DNA from: Acidiferrobacteraceae bacterium
Lineage (GTDB): Bacteria; Pseudomonadota; Gammaproteobacteria; Arenicellales; UBA868
DNA: 8,403 bases
NCBI GenBank assembly: GCA_002731295.1
Contig: PCBE01000034.1
Span: 20,812 to 29,214 of the forward strand
Reading direction: 5' to 3'
Within the stretch, counting starts at the first letter, position 1; every line of letters starts with the position of its first letter. Shown here piece after piece: positions 1 to 7,957 of the stretch. The position numbers and the translations under genes were made by a program. The notes under the pieces were generated by a model. That model had not been told where the DNA came from and searched no databases. It worked only from the letters and a program-made list of their open reading frames with translations.

Positions 1-138
1 CTTAAAGGTTTTGTAAAAGGTCGCCTGGCACCATTTAAGTATCCCCGCAGAATTGAATTCATAGATGTATTGCCCAAGACAGCGACCGGAAAGATACAGC
101 GGTACAAGCTTCGAAATCAGGATTCAGATCAACCCTGA
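1..138 (+). CDS. Aryl/acyl-CoA ligase, C-terminal end (benzoate-CoA ligase-like), partial
   Basis: The last 45 codons of an AMP-forming acyl/aryl-CoA synthetase; the gene begins before the window. Such enzymes adenylate a carboxylic acid with ATP and transfer it to coenzyme A in the cytoplasm. The fragment reads through the mobile C-terminal domain: LAPFKYPRRIEF (fragment residues 9-20) followed by LPKTATGKIQR (24-34). The second stretch is the A10 motif, and Lys31 is the lysine expected to act in the adenylation half-reaction. The run from LAPFKYP to IQRYKLR is very like the end of benzoate-CoA ligases and related aryl-CoA ligases, but acetyl-, cyclohexanecarboxyl- and other acyl-CoA ligases share the A10 motif, so the substrate is inferred. 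The stop lies 51 bases before the hydrolase start on the same strand, which suggests co-transcription. Confidence is high for the family and moderate for the aryl substrate. Confidence 0.85.
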   Translation, partial: LKGFVKGRLAPFKYPRRIEFIDVLPKTATGKIQRYKLRNQDSDQP

Positions 139-176
139 ACAGTTGCTGCTCTATTTTGTAAATCTGATAGCGGCCT

Positions 177-181
177 GGAGG
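177..181 (+). promoter_or_regulatory. Shine-Dalgarno fixing the TTG start of the hydrolase
   Basis: GGAGG lies 8 bases before the TTG at 190. An ATG at 185 is closer to it but hits a stop after one further codon (ATG ACT TGA), so this ribosome site supports the TTG as the real start. Confidence 0.7.
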
Positions 182-189
182 TAAATGAC

Positions 190-978
190 TTGAATTCAAC
201 AGCCCAGCTGGAACACATTGAAATCGATGGTTGTCAGCTTGAATATCTCTGGTGCCGCGAAATCGTCGAACCATTCCAGAGAACGGTGGTCCTCCTGCAT
301 GAAGGGCTGGGTTGTGTTCAGAGCTGGGGTGATTTTCCGCAGCTGCTAGCGGCGTCGACGGGCCTCGCTGTACTGGTCTACTCGCGGGTCGGCTACGGGG
401 GTTCTGGACCCACTTCAATGCCGAGGACGCCTGACTGGATGCACCACGAAGCGCTGGTTGTTCTACCGGCGCTGCTCGAGAAATTTGATATCGGGTCGTG
501 CGTTTTGATCGGCCACAGCGACGGTGCATCAATTGGGATTATTTATGCTGGCAGTAAGGGACAGGGGAATCTACAAGGGTTGGTACTCATGGCGCCGCAC
601 GTTTTCCTTGAACAGGTTAGTCTGACTGGGATTGATCACGCACGTTTGATGTATCAGACTGAGGACCTGCGGGACAAGCTGGTGCGCTATCACGGTAGCC
701 AAGTCGATGGTGCTTTCTGGGGTTGGAATAATTTCTGGCGACGGCCCGACATTCGGGACTGGAATATCGAGGACTCCCTGGACAAGATCGACCTGCCCGT
801 ATTGGTGATTCAGGGAGCGGATGACGAATACGGCTCCATAGCCCAGCTTGACTCAATTGAATCCCGGGTACCTGTGGAGGTCGAACGTCACTTCCTGGAG
901 AATGTCGGGCACTCACTATATCGCGAGCGGCCTGAGTTCGTACTGAATACCATCAACCGCTTTATCGGGCGCTTGTGA
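190..978 (+). CDS. Alpha/beta hydrolase (MhpC-like fold), probable aromatic-pathway hydrolase
   Basis: A 262-residue cytoplasmic alpha/beta hydrolase, a normal length for the single-domain family, with no signal peptide. Motifs run in the expected order: an oxyanion-hole stretch HEGLG (37-41), the nucleophile elbow GHSDG (108-112) with Ser110, an acid in GADDEYG (209-215, probably Asp212), and His241 in VGHS. The region from about 137 to 190 is Trp-rich (WGWNNFWRR, 177-185) and fits the cap domain over the active site. The gene starts with TTG behind a good Shine-Dalgarno. It follows a benzoate-CoA ligase-like gene by 51 bases on the same strand, so a role in the same degradation route (ester, lactone, thioester or C-C bond hydrolysis) is plausible but inferred. 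The family also contains haloperoxidase-like and esterase members, and the substrate cannot be read from the sequence. Confidence 0.88.
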   Translation: MNSTAQLEHIEIDGCQLEYLWCREIVEPFQRTVVLLHEGLGCVQSWGDFPQLLAASTGLAVLVYSRVGYGGSGPTSMPRTPDWMHHEALVVLPALLEKFDIGSCVLIGHSDGASIGIIYAGSKGQGNLQGLVLMAPHVFLEQVSLTGIDHARLMYQTEDLRDKLVRYHGSQVDGAFWGWNNFWRRPDIRDWNIEDSLDKIDLPVLVIQGADDEYGSIAQLDSIESRVPVEVERHFLENVGHSLYRERPEFVLNTINRFIGRL

Positions 979-1043
979 GTCGATCAGTAATACACTTGTG
1001 CGGCCGTCGAGTACTGTGCACTGCTGACTGATTCAATAAGTCA

Positions 1044-1349
1044 ATGTGCGATAATAAGTGGTTCCGGTGGCAGGGATCTGATCTTGAGCTCGCAATTAAG
1101 GTGGTAACGCGGGCAAAACGGTCAGAATTTGGTCAGATTCGCAGTGGGCGCCTCGTCGTCAGAATAAGCGCACCGCCGGTTGAAGGAAAGGCCAATAGTG
1201 AGTTGCTCAAGTTTCTAGCCTCTTCGTTCGGGTGTTCACAGCGAGATGTAAATTTACGCACTGGATTACGAAGTCGTGAAAAGCGGGTACAGATTAAAGC
1301 GCCATTCCAGATACCCGAATTTCTCAGCGGTTCACTGAAGCGTGATTAA
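1044..1349 (+). CDS. DUF167 / YggU (UPF0235) family protein
   Basis: A 101-residue small cytoplasmic protein of the DUF167 family, close in length to E. coli YggU. The function of the family is not established. The family signature is clear: an N-terminal FRWQGSDLELAIKV strand (7-20), the core APPVEGKANSELLKFLA (43-59), and the C-terminal strand-turn TGLRSREKRVQI (73-84). An in-frame stop at 1029-1031 leaves ATG 1044 as the only start, although no clear Shine-Dalgarno precedes it. In many proteobacteria this gene sits behind yggT or in the yggS-proC neighbourhood. Here it stands 65 bases after the hydrolase and 105 bases before the efflux genes, with no such partner in view. Whether it is transcribed with the hydrolase is uncertain. 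Confidence 0.88.
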   Translation: MCDNKWFRWQGSDLELAIKVVTRAKRSEFGQIRSGRLVVRISAPPVEGKANSELLKFLASSFGCSQRDVNLRTGLRSREKRVQIKAPFQIPEFLSGSLKRD

Positions 1350-1355
1350 GTAAGG

Positions 1356-1381
1356 AGTGATCGCTACAGTGATCAGTGACC
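1356..1381 (+). repeat. Three short direct repeats before the efflux operon
   Basis: AGTGATC occurs at 1356-1362 and 1368-1374, 12 bases apart, and a third near-copy AGTGACC abuts it at 1375-1381. They lie in the gap between the DUF167 gene and the adaptor gene, where an operator of the efflux operon would be expected. The repeats are exact as read; a regulatory role is only a guess, since the units are short and no regulator gene is nearby. Confidence 0.35.
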
Positions 1382-1454
1382 AGAAAGGACATAACAAGTT
1401 TCTTAAGAGCAGTTTAAGGTTCCACTGATACGCGGTAATCCGCATGTTGATGAT

Positions 1455-2537
1455 ATGAAAAAATCAATAATACTGGCGCTGCTGATTGTTGTGGTTGTCA
1501 CCGGGTGGTTGTTGTCGGGTGTCTGGCGGAGTTCCGATCCACATTCTGTGAATCAGGAGACAGGCTCCGGTGCTTCCGCATCGGCAGAACAAGTTGAAGC
1601 GGCACTCCCTCGGGTACGTGTACGCAGTGTTGAGTCAGAACGTGTACCACAGGAGATTATTCTCCTGGGAACTACCGAGGCAAAGCGTAAAGTCAGACTG
1701 CGGGCGCAGACCGTCGGTGTCGTCAAAAAGGTCCTTGTTGCCAGAGGTCAGTTTGTGAGGCAGGGAGAGGTGCTCGTAAAGCTCGCGGCAGACGATCGAC
1801 CGGCGCGGTTACGTCAAGCCAAGGCCCTGCTGGATCAGCGACAGACCGAGTTCGAGGCGGCTACCTCTTTGTCAAAGAAAAACCTTCGATCACAGATCGC
1901 TCTGTCTGAGGCTAACGCACTGCTGAACGCGGCCAAGGCCGGTCTAGAAAGGATTAGAGTGGATATGGATAGAACGGAGATCCGTGCACCGTTTGACGGG
2001 TTCGTCGATCAAAGGTTTGTTGAACTTGGCGACTACATGAAAGTGGGGGAACCCATTGTAACGATACTCGATCTTTCAACCATAGTCGTCGCCGGGGATG
2101 TTTCTGAACACAATGTGTCGAAGATAAAACCAGGGCTTTCAGGGCGAGCGGTGCTTGTGGATAAGCGTGAACTTGAAGGACAAATCACTTATGTCGCGCG
2201 TTCCAGCAGTGCGTCTACCCGAACTTTCCGCGTGGAACTGGAGGTTCCCAATCCTAGCTACGCCGTGGCTGAAGGTATTACTGCAAAGATCTCGCTGTCG
2301 GTTGGTGAGACGGTCGCACACCGTTTGTCTCCTGCCTTGCTGACGCTCAGTGACGAGGGGGTCATGGGTATCAAGGTGATTAACGCGGAAAATGTCGTCG
2401 AGTTTCTTTCTGTGACTCTGGTGGCTGATACACCTGAAGGAACCTGGCTCGGCGGACTCCCAGAACAGTTAGAACTAATCAGCGTTGGGCATGAGTTCGT
2501 AAAACAAGGTCAGAAGGTCACTGCTGTTCGCGAGTAA
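1455..2537 (+). CDS. RND efflux periplasmic adaptor (membrane fusion protein)
   Basis: A 360-residue HlyD/AcrA-class adaptor that links an inner-membrane RND transporter to an outer-membrane channel. Residues 4-22 form a hydrophobic N-terminal segment after MKKS. There is no lipobox cysteine, so it is anchored by this helix or exported after cleavage rather than lipidated. The lipoyl domain is split: a first half at about 80-111 (VGVVKKVLVARGQFVRQGEVLVKL) and a second at about 172-206 (RTEIRAPFDGFVDQRFVELGDYMKVGEPI). They enclose a short helical hairpin at about 112-171. A beta-barrel domain (about 207-285) and a membrane-proximal domain follow. The frame is open only from 1407 and ATG 1455 is its only usual start; the Shine-Dalgarno is poor. 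The transporter begins 19 bases downstream, so the two form one operon. The drug or metabolite exported is unknown. Confidence 0.93.
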   Translation: MKKSIILALLIVVVVTGWLLSGVWRSSDPHSVNQETGSGASASAEQVEAALPRVRVRSVESERVPQEIILLGTTEAKRKVRLRAQTVGVVKKVLVARGQFVRQGEVLVKLAADDRPARLRQAKALLDQRQTEFEAATSLSKKNLRSQIALSEANALLNAAKAGLERIRVDMDRTEIRAPFDGFVDQRFVELGDYMKVGEPIVTILDLSTIVVAGDVSEHNVSKIKPGLSGRAVLVDKRELEGQITYVARSSSASTRTFRVELEVPNPSYAVAEGITAKISLSVGETVAHRLSPALLTLSDEGVMGIKVINAENVVEFLSVTLVADTPEGTWLGGLPEQLELISVGHEFVKQGQKVTAVRE

Positions 2538-2556
2538 AAGGTCAAAGACTGAATAG

Positions 2557-5500
2557 ATGACTTCCTTGATTGATCATGCTGTCGGTCGTTCCCGCACTGT
2601 GTTGGCGATTCTGGTCTTTATCCTGATCGCGGGGTCGTTCGCCTATCGCGATATTCCGAAAGAATCTCAACCTGATATAAGCATCCCCATCATATATGTG
2701 ACTGTCAGTCACGATGGAATTTCTCCAGAAGATGCAGAGCGCCTAATTATCCGCCCGCTTGAACAGGAGATGCGTGGGATAGAGGGTATTAAGGAGATGC
2801 GCTCAACTGGCTATGAAGGTGGGGCGAACGTTTTGCTTGAATTTGAAGCCGGATTTGATGCTGATACTGCTCTGCAGGATGTACGTGAACAGGTTGATGT
2901 TGCAAAGGGCAGTCTTCCGGCCGCTTCCGAAGACCCTGAGGTCCATGAGGTTAATTTCAGCTTGTTTCCGGTCCTTGTTGTCATACTGTCAGGAGAGGTA
3001 CCAGATCGGACACTTTATCGTTTGGCGCGCAAGCTAAAGGATGACCTGGAGGGCCTCTCTGTAGTACTAGAGGCGAATATTGCTGGTGAAAGAAAGGAAA
3101 TGGTCGAGGTGCTCATCGATCCAGTCGAATTGGAGAGTTATGGGCTGGATCCAGCAATAACTGCTAGCGCCATCCGTGGTTCAAATCTGCTGGTGGCAGC
3201 AGGCCTTCAGGACACAGGGCAGGGCCGCTTTTCGGTGAAAGTGCCTGGTTTGTTTGAGAGCGTTAGAGACATCATCGAGCTGCCTGTAAAGGTTGATGGC
3301 GATTCGGTGGTTCGAGTCGGCAATATTGCTGAGGTCCGACGAACGTTTAAGGATCCAATGAGTTATGCAAGGGTTAACGGCCGCTCATCGGTTGCACTCG
3401 AAGTGTCTAAACGCTCGGGCGAAAATGTCATTGCTACCATCGAACGGGTCCGCGAACTGGTCGAAGCGGAGCGGTTACGGTGGCCAGAGGGTCTCCGCGC
3501 TGCTGTGAGTGTGACCTACTCACAGGATCGGTCCGATCATATTCGCACCTTGCTGAATGACCTGCAGAACAGCGTTGTCAGTGCAGTGATTCTGGTGATG
3601 GTTGTGGTGATAGCGGCGTTGGGTATTCGTTCAGCCGGGTTGGTAGGGATTGCCATACCAGGCTCATTCCTCACTGCTCTGCTGGTTTTGTTTGTCCTGG
3701 ATATCTCGTTGAACATGGTGGTGTTGTTTAGCCTAATTCTTGCGGTAGGTATGCTGGTTGATGGTGCTATTGTTGTAACCGAGTATGCAGACCGACAGAT
3801 GATTGAAGGTGCAACTCCCAGGATCGCCTACACCGCTGCCTCCCGGAGAATGGCCTGGCCGATTATTGCATCGACGGCAACGACACTGGCAGCATTTCTA
3901 CCCTTAACCTTTTGGCCGGGCGTGGTAGGTGAATTTATGAAATATCTGCCAATGACCGTGTTGATCACGTTGTCGGCATCGTTGCTGATGGCGTTGGTGT
4001 TTGTACCTACTTTGGGTAGTCATTTTGGTCGGGCCGGAAATACCAGTATTACGAGTCAGCGTATTGTAGAGGCTGGTGAGCGCGGTGAACTGGATACCGT
4101 GCCTGGATTTACAGGCATTTACGCTCGGATGCTTCGAACAGCATTGTCCCACCCAGTCAAGATACTGGTTGGATCGATCGCTGTGCTGGTTTGTGCACAA
4201 CTGGGCTACGCCACCTTCGGTTCAGGTGTTGAGTTTTTCCCAGACGTCGAACCGGATAACGCAAAGATTCAGGTTCGTGCCCGAGGCAATCTCTCCCTAA
4301 GCGAACAAGATGAGTTGATGCGTGAAGTCGAGGCGCGTGTTATCGATATCGGCGGTGTAAAGACGTTCTATACCCGCGTTGGCCCCGATGCCAACTCTGA
4401 GCAAGCCGAAGACATTATCGGCAGTATATCGATGGAGTTTGCCGACTGGAGAACCCGGGAGAAAGTCGCTCAGATCTTCGAGACGGTCCGAAGCCAAATA
4501 GACGATCTCGCCGGTATTGTGGTTGACCTTAGAAAAGAAGAAGGTGGTCCCCCGGTTGGCAAGCCCATCCAAATACAACTCGCCTCACGCTATCCAGAAT
4601 TGTTGATACCGGCTGCCGCGCGTGTTCGCAACAAGTTCAACAGCATGACGGGACTCAACAGTATAGAAGATTCACGACCATTACCTGGAATCGATTGGGA
4701 GATCGTGGTTGATCGGGCACAGGCAGCGAAATACGGAGCAGACGTTGGTTCCGTGGGTAATATGATTCAGATGACGACGGTTGGTTATAAAATCGGAACT
4801 TATCGACCGGACGACAGCGATGATGAGATAGAAATTCGGGTCCGTTTCCCCCGGGCGCACAGGACGATCGAAGAACTCAATCATGTGCGACTGAATACCC
4901 CACTGGGTGCTGTACCCATATCCAACTTTGTGGATCGACAAGCAAAAGAGAAAACCGGCACCATAAAACGAGTCGATGGACAGCGCGTAGTCACGGTTCA
5001 AGCCGATGTCGATGATGGTGTTTTGGTTGATGGCAAGCTGCGTGAACTCGAAGCGTGGATTAAGGCAGCAGACCTTGATCAGCGTATAGATATAGTCTTC
5101 AAAGGTGAAGATGAAGAACAGGCTAAGGCACGATCTTTCCTGAGCAAGGCGTTTATGGTTGCATTGTTTGTGATGGCGGCCATTCTGATTACACAGTTCA
5201 ACAGTTTCTACAGTGCTTTTCTGATTCTTTTTGCGGTCGTTATGTCGACCATAGGCGTATTTCTGGGATTACTGATCACCGGTTCACCTTTTGGAATCGT
5301 TATGAACGGGATTGGCGTGATCGCTCTTGCGGGGATTGTCGTTAACAACAACATCGTTCTGATCGATACTTATGACAGGCTAAAGGCTACAATTGCCGAC
5401 CCTTTTGAAGCTATTATGCGTACTGGGGTACAGCGACTTCGCCCGGTTCTATTGACCAGTGTTACGACGATACTCGGGCTTTTACCCATGGTGTTGGGAA

Positions 5501-5712
5501 TCAATATAGATTTTCTAGCGCGCGAAGTGACCTATGGAGCGCCATCGACTCAGTGGTGGCGGCAGCTTTCCACTTCAATTGTGTTTGGTCTGGGTTTTGC
5601 GACTGTTCTTACTCTTATCGTGACCCCATGTGCTCTGATGTTTAAAGCAAATATTCACAAGTGGCGCCAGCAACGCAGCCGTCTTGGTAGGAATGAAACC
5701 GTTGCTACCTAG
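2557..5712 (+). CDS. RND efflux transporter, AcrB/HAE1 family inner-membrane subunit
   Basis: A 1051-residue RND permease, nearly the same length as AcrB (1049). Such proteins are trimeric proton-driven exporters of the inner membrane. The duplicated RND plan is intact: TM1 (about 13-30), a large periplasmic loop (31-335), TM2-TM6 (about 336-487), TM7 (about 535-555), a second loop (556-863) and TM8-TM12 (about 864-1028). Family motifs include DIPKESQPDI (32-41), VEFFPDVEPDN (558-568), RLRPVLLTS (960-968) and a TM4 block ending LVDGAIVVTEYADR (400-413). Against the AcrB proton relay, Asp402 matches D407, but Gly403 replaces D408 and Asn930 replaces K940; Arg960 and Thr967 match R971 and T978. 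The gene follows its adaptor by 19 bases. No outer-membrane channel gene follows; the next genes are convergent. Substrate unknown: multidrug, lipid-like or metabolite export are all possible. Confidence 0.95.
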   Translation: MTSLIDHAVGRSRTVLAILVFILIAGSFAYRDIPKESQPDISIPIIYVTVSHDGISPEDAERLIIRPLEQEMRGIEGIKEMRSTGYEGGANVLLEFEAGFDADTALQDVREQVDVAKGSLPAASEDPEVHEVNFSLFPVLVVILSGEVPDRTLYRLARKLKDDLEGLSVVLEANIAGERKEMVEVLIDPVELESYGLDPAITASAIRGSNLLVAAGLQDTGQGRFSVKVPGLFESVRDIIELPVKVDGDSVVRVGNIAEVRRTFKDPMSYARVNGRSSVALEVSKRSGENVIATIERVRELVEAERLRWPEGLRAAVSVTYSQDRSDHIRTLLNDLQNSVVSAVILVMVVVIAALGIRSAGLVGIAIPGSFLTALLVLFVLDISLNMVVLFSLILAVGMLVDGAIVVTEYADRQMIEGATPRIAYTAASRRMAWPIIASTATTLAAFLPLTFWPGVVGEFMKYLPMTVLITLSASLLMALVFVPTLGSHFGRAGNTSITSQRIVEAGERGELDTVPGFTGIYARMLRTALSHPVKILVGSIAVLVCAQLGYATFGSGVEFFPDVEPDNAKIQVRARGNLSLSEQDELMREVEARVIDIGGVKTFYTRVGPDANSEQAEDIIGSISMEFADWRTREKVAQIFETVRSQIDDLAGIVVDLRKEEGGPPVGKPIQIQLASRYPELLIPAAARVRNKFNSMTGLNSIEDSRPLPGIDWEIVVDRAQAAKYGADVGSVGNMIQMTTVGYKIGTYRPDDSDDEIEIRVRFPRAHRTIEELNHVRLNTPLGAVPISNFVDRQAKEKTGTIKRVDGQRVVTVQADVDDGVLVDGKLRELEAWIKAADLDQRIDIVFKGEDEEQAKARSFLSKAFMVALFVMAAILITQFNSFYSAFLILFAVVMSTIGVFLGLLITGSPFGIVMNGIGVIALAGIVVNNNIVLIDTYDRLKATIADPFEAIMRTGVQRLRPVLLTSVTTILGLLPMVLGINIDFLAREVTYGAPSTQWWRQLSTSIVFGLGFATVLTLIVTPCALMFKANIHKWRQQRSRLGRNETVAT

Positions 5713-5740
5713 CCGTCGGGCGTGGTTTTTAAGTGGTCTA

Positions 5741-5759
5741 GTTAAGGTTGGTGCTTAAC
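5741..5759. repeat. Inverted repeat at the convergent gene junction
   Basis: GTTAAG (5741-5746) and CTTAAC (5754-5759) form a perfect 6-bp stem with a 7-base loop, overlapping the last codons and stop of the VOC gene, 28 bases past the pump stop. It could slow polymerase at this 29-base convergent junction, but neither strand has a T-run after it and the stem is AT-rich, so it is not a standard intrinsic terminator. Confidence 0.35.
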
Positions 5760-6185
5760 GGGCACATCCGGAACCCACAGGTATCCATCGGAATCCAGTA
5801 GGTAGGCTTCCCTCAAACCATGAGGTTTGTCAGAGGCGCTTTGTAGCACGGTAAATTCTTGTGCAATCGCATGGGCCTGAGCTATATCAGGATCACAACC
5901 ATGCAGCCGCAATTCAACAGTTCCCCCCCGGTGAGCCAGTTGCGCAAGTGTGGTATTTAACGGGTGATTGTCGTAGGTGTGATCTGCATGGATCATCCAC
6001 TGGGCACCATATCCACGCACAGCTGCGAAATCAGCGTCGTGATAAACAATGTCTGCACCCAGAACGACCTGCTGAAAAATCAGGGCACGTTCGAGATTTT
6101 CTGATATCAGATTGATGGTCAGTCCTTGTAGTGACTGGCCATACACATCGGCCGCCAGCCAAGGCTCCCCCTTACGTTTTTTCAT
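5742..6185 (-). CDS. VOC (glyoxalase/bleomycin-resistance fold) family protein, coupled to glnS
   Basis: A 147-residue protein with the vicinal oxygen chelate fold, the length of a one-subunit (two-module) member. The first module covers about 20-67, with [29 protein letters not shown] as its typical strand-helix-strand opening. The second covers about 85-140, with [11 protein letters not shown] (86-96) and [15 protein letters not shown] (126-140). VOC proteins include glyoxalase I, ring-cleaving dioxygenases and antibiotic-binding proteins; this one has no recognisable specific function. Usual metal-ligand positions look only partly kept: Glu91 is present, but the Glu often found just after DPDG is replaced by the WVPD segment, and the first-strand ligand position holds Thr or Asn. 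I chose ATG 6185 because it overlaps the glnS stop as ATGA. An earlier in-frame ATG at 6272 would only add residues read out of frame through glnS. Translational coupling to glnS is likely. Confidence 0.82.
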   Translation of the reverse strand: MKKRKGEPWLAADVYGQSLQGLTINLISENLERALIFQQVVLGADIVYHDADFAAVRGYGAQWMIHADHTYDNHPLNTTLAQLAHRGGTVELRLHGCDPDIAQAHAIAQEFTVLQSASDKPHGLREAYLLDSDGYLWVPDVPVKHQP

Positions 6186-7867
6186 GGACGATTCTTTTTG
6201 CCCCAGGAGTCTCGTAGCTCGACGGTACGGTTGAAGACGAGATGAGAGGGTGTTGACTCCGGATCCACGCAAAAGTATCCGACTCTTTCGAACTGGAATG
6301 ACTTTCCAGTTGTGGCGCTAATTAGTCCGGGTTCGACTTTGCTGTTTGTGATCACTGCCTTTGAATCCGGATTGATCAGTTCGAGAAAGTCTTTGCTGCG
6401 ATCCGAAAGCGGGTTAGCGTCCTGGAAGAGCCGGTCATACTGGCGGACTTCGGCATCCAGGGCATGTTGGGCCGATACCCAATGCAGTGTACCCTTAACC
6501 TTTCTGCCATCAGGAGCGTGACCACCTCGACTTTCGGGGTCGTAGCTACAGCGCAGTTCTGAAATCTGACCCTCAGAGTTACGTATTACAGACGTACAGG
6601 TTATGAAGTAGGCATAACGCAGGCGTACTTCCCTGCCCGGTGCAAGGCGAAAGAATTTTTTCGGCGCCTCTTCCATGAAGTCCTGTCGATCAATGTAGAG
6701 TTCGCGGCAGAAAGGGATCTGTCGACTGCCCATTTCTGGATTATTTGGGTGATTGAAGGCATCGAACTGCTCGACTCGGTCCTGCGGATAGTTTTCGATC
6801 ACTAATTTGAGCGGGTTCATAACCGCAAAGACACGAGGCGCATTCTTGTCAAGGTCTTCGCGGACGCAATTTTCCAGAACGCTGGCTTCGATTTGCTGTT
6901 CGTTTTTGGTTACACCGATACGGGTACAAAAGTTTCGAATAGCACGGGGTGTATAGCCCCGACGCCGCAGGCCTGAAAGAGTAGGCATTCTCGGGTCGTC
7001 CCAACCACTGACGCAGTTCTCATCCACTAGCATCGTCAGCAGACGCTTACTCATAATCGAGTAGTCCAGTGACATCCTGGAGAACTCGATCTGACGAGGT
7101 CGCTTAGAAATTGTTACGTTGTCGAGCACCCAGTCATAAAACGGCCTCTGGTCTTCGAATTCAAGAGTACACAATGAGTGGGTAACGCCTTCGATTGCAT
7201 CTGAAAGCGGGTGAGTGAAGCCATACATCGGATAGATACACCAGCGGTTTCCCGTATTGTGGTGGGGGCTGTGCCGGATACGATAGATTGCAGGATCTCG
7301 CATATGGATGTTGGGCGCAGCCATATCTATTTTTGCCCGAAGAACATGTGAGCCGTCCGGGAAATCACCGGCACGCATTTTTTCGAAAAGTTCCAGGTTC
7401 TCGGCCACGGACCGGATACGGTAAGGGCTATCTGAGCCTGGTTCAGTCAGAGTGCCCCGGGATGCGCGAATCTCTTCTGCACTGAGACTGCAGATGAAGG
7501 CTTTGCCATTTTCAATGAGTTCGACTGCCCAGTCATAGAGTTGTGGAAAGTAATCCGACGCATGGGTTAGACGATCTTCCCAGTTGAATCCTAACCAGCG
7601 CACATCAGTTTTAATTGATTCGACATACTCGGGGCTTTCCTTATCCGGGTTGGTATCGTCAAAACGTAGAAAGCAGCGACCGGCAAAGTCTTCAGCCAGA
7701 CCAAAATTGAGACACATGGACTTTGCATGGCCGATGTGCAGATAACCATTGGGTTCAGGTGGGAACCGGGTGACGATTCCGTCTGTATGACGCCCGTCGG
7801 CAATTTCTGACTCAATGATCTGTCGGATGAAATTGGTTGGCGTTACCGATTTTGAAGTATCGTTCAT
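6182..7867 (-). CDS. glnS: Glutaminyl-tRNA synthetase
   Basis: A 561-residue class I aminoacyl-tRNA synthetase that charges tRNA-Gln with glutamine in the cytoplasm; E. coli GlnRS has 554 residues. The ATP-binding signature [13 protein letters not shown] lies at 35-47 (HIGH at 44-47), and the KMSKS-type loop appears as IMSKR at 271-275, the usual GlnRS form. [10 protein letters not shown] (68-77), [22 protein letters not shown] (210-231) and [13 protein letters not shown] (235-247) distinguish it from GltX-type glutamyl enzymes and match GlnRS. The C-terminal anticodon-binding beta-barrels (about 343-550), including [12 protein letters not shown] (459-470), are complete. The start at ATG 7867 gives a normal N-terminus, though no Shine-Dalgarno is evident. 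The stop overlaps the start of the VOC gene. With this enzyme the cell can make Gln-tRNA directly; whether GatCAB is also present cannot be judged here. Confidence 0.98.
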   Translation of the reverse strand: MNDTSKSVTPTNFIRQIIESEIADGRHTDGIVTRFPPEPNGYLHIGHAKSMCLNFGLAEDFAGRCFLRFDDTNPDKESPEYVESIKTDVRWLGFNWEDRLTHASDYFPQLYDWAVELIENGKAFICSLSAEEIRASRGTLTEPGSDSPYRIRSVAENLELFEKMRAGDFPDGSHVLRAKIDMAAPNIHMRDPAIYRIRHSPHHNTGNRWCIYPMYGFTHPLSDAIEGVTHSLCTLEFEDQRPFYDWVLDNVTISKRPRQIEFSRMSLDYSIMSKRLLTMLVDENCVSGWDDPRMPTLSGLRRRGYTPRAIRNFCTRIGVTKNEQQIEASVLENCVREDLDKNAPRVFAVMNPLKLVIENYPQDRVEQFDAFNHPNNPEMGSRQIPFCRELYIDRQDFMEEAPKKFFRLAPGREVRLRYAYFITCTSVIRNSEGQISELRCSYDPESRGGHAPDGRKVKGTLHWVSAQHALDAEVRQYDRLFQDANPLSDRSKDFLELINPDSKAVITNSKVEPGLISATTGKSFQFERVGYFCVDPESTPSHLVFNRTVELRDSWGKKNRP

Positions 7868-7945
7868 GTTGATTTGTTTCGATCAATTTAGCGATGTGTG
7901 GCCGCTGTCTATCCCGTGAGCTCAATATTTTACTCGTCATAGCGA

Positions 7946-7957
7946 ATCACTTGTGAT
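7946..7957. promoter_or_regulatory. Palindromic operator-like site upstream of glnS
   Basis: ATCAC-TT-GTGAT is a perfect 5-base inverted repeat. It sits about 14 bases upstream of the -10-like TAAAAT for glnS, where a -35 box or regulator site would be. The symmetry is seen; binding by any protein is inferred, and a 10-base match can occur by chance. Confidence 0.25.

Noticed and set aside
3904..5001. Minus-strand frames of 93-106 codons inside the pump gene
   Set aside because: They are antisense shadows of a strongly conserved RND coding sequence, with no ribosome sites or recognisable domains.
5713..5760. Bidirectional intrinsic terminator between the pump and VOC genes
   Set aside because: The only stem (5741-5759) is short and AT-rich with no T-run on either strand; the TTTTT at 5726-5730 is not preceded by a convincing hairpin.
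6186..6272. Longer 176-residue version of the VOC protein starting at 6272
   Set aside because: The extra 29 residues are out-of-frame translation of the conserved glnS end and do not look like VOC sequence; ATG 6185 with the ATGA overlap is the better start.
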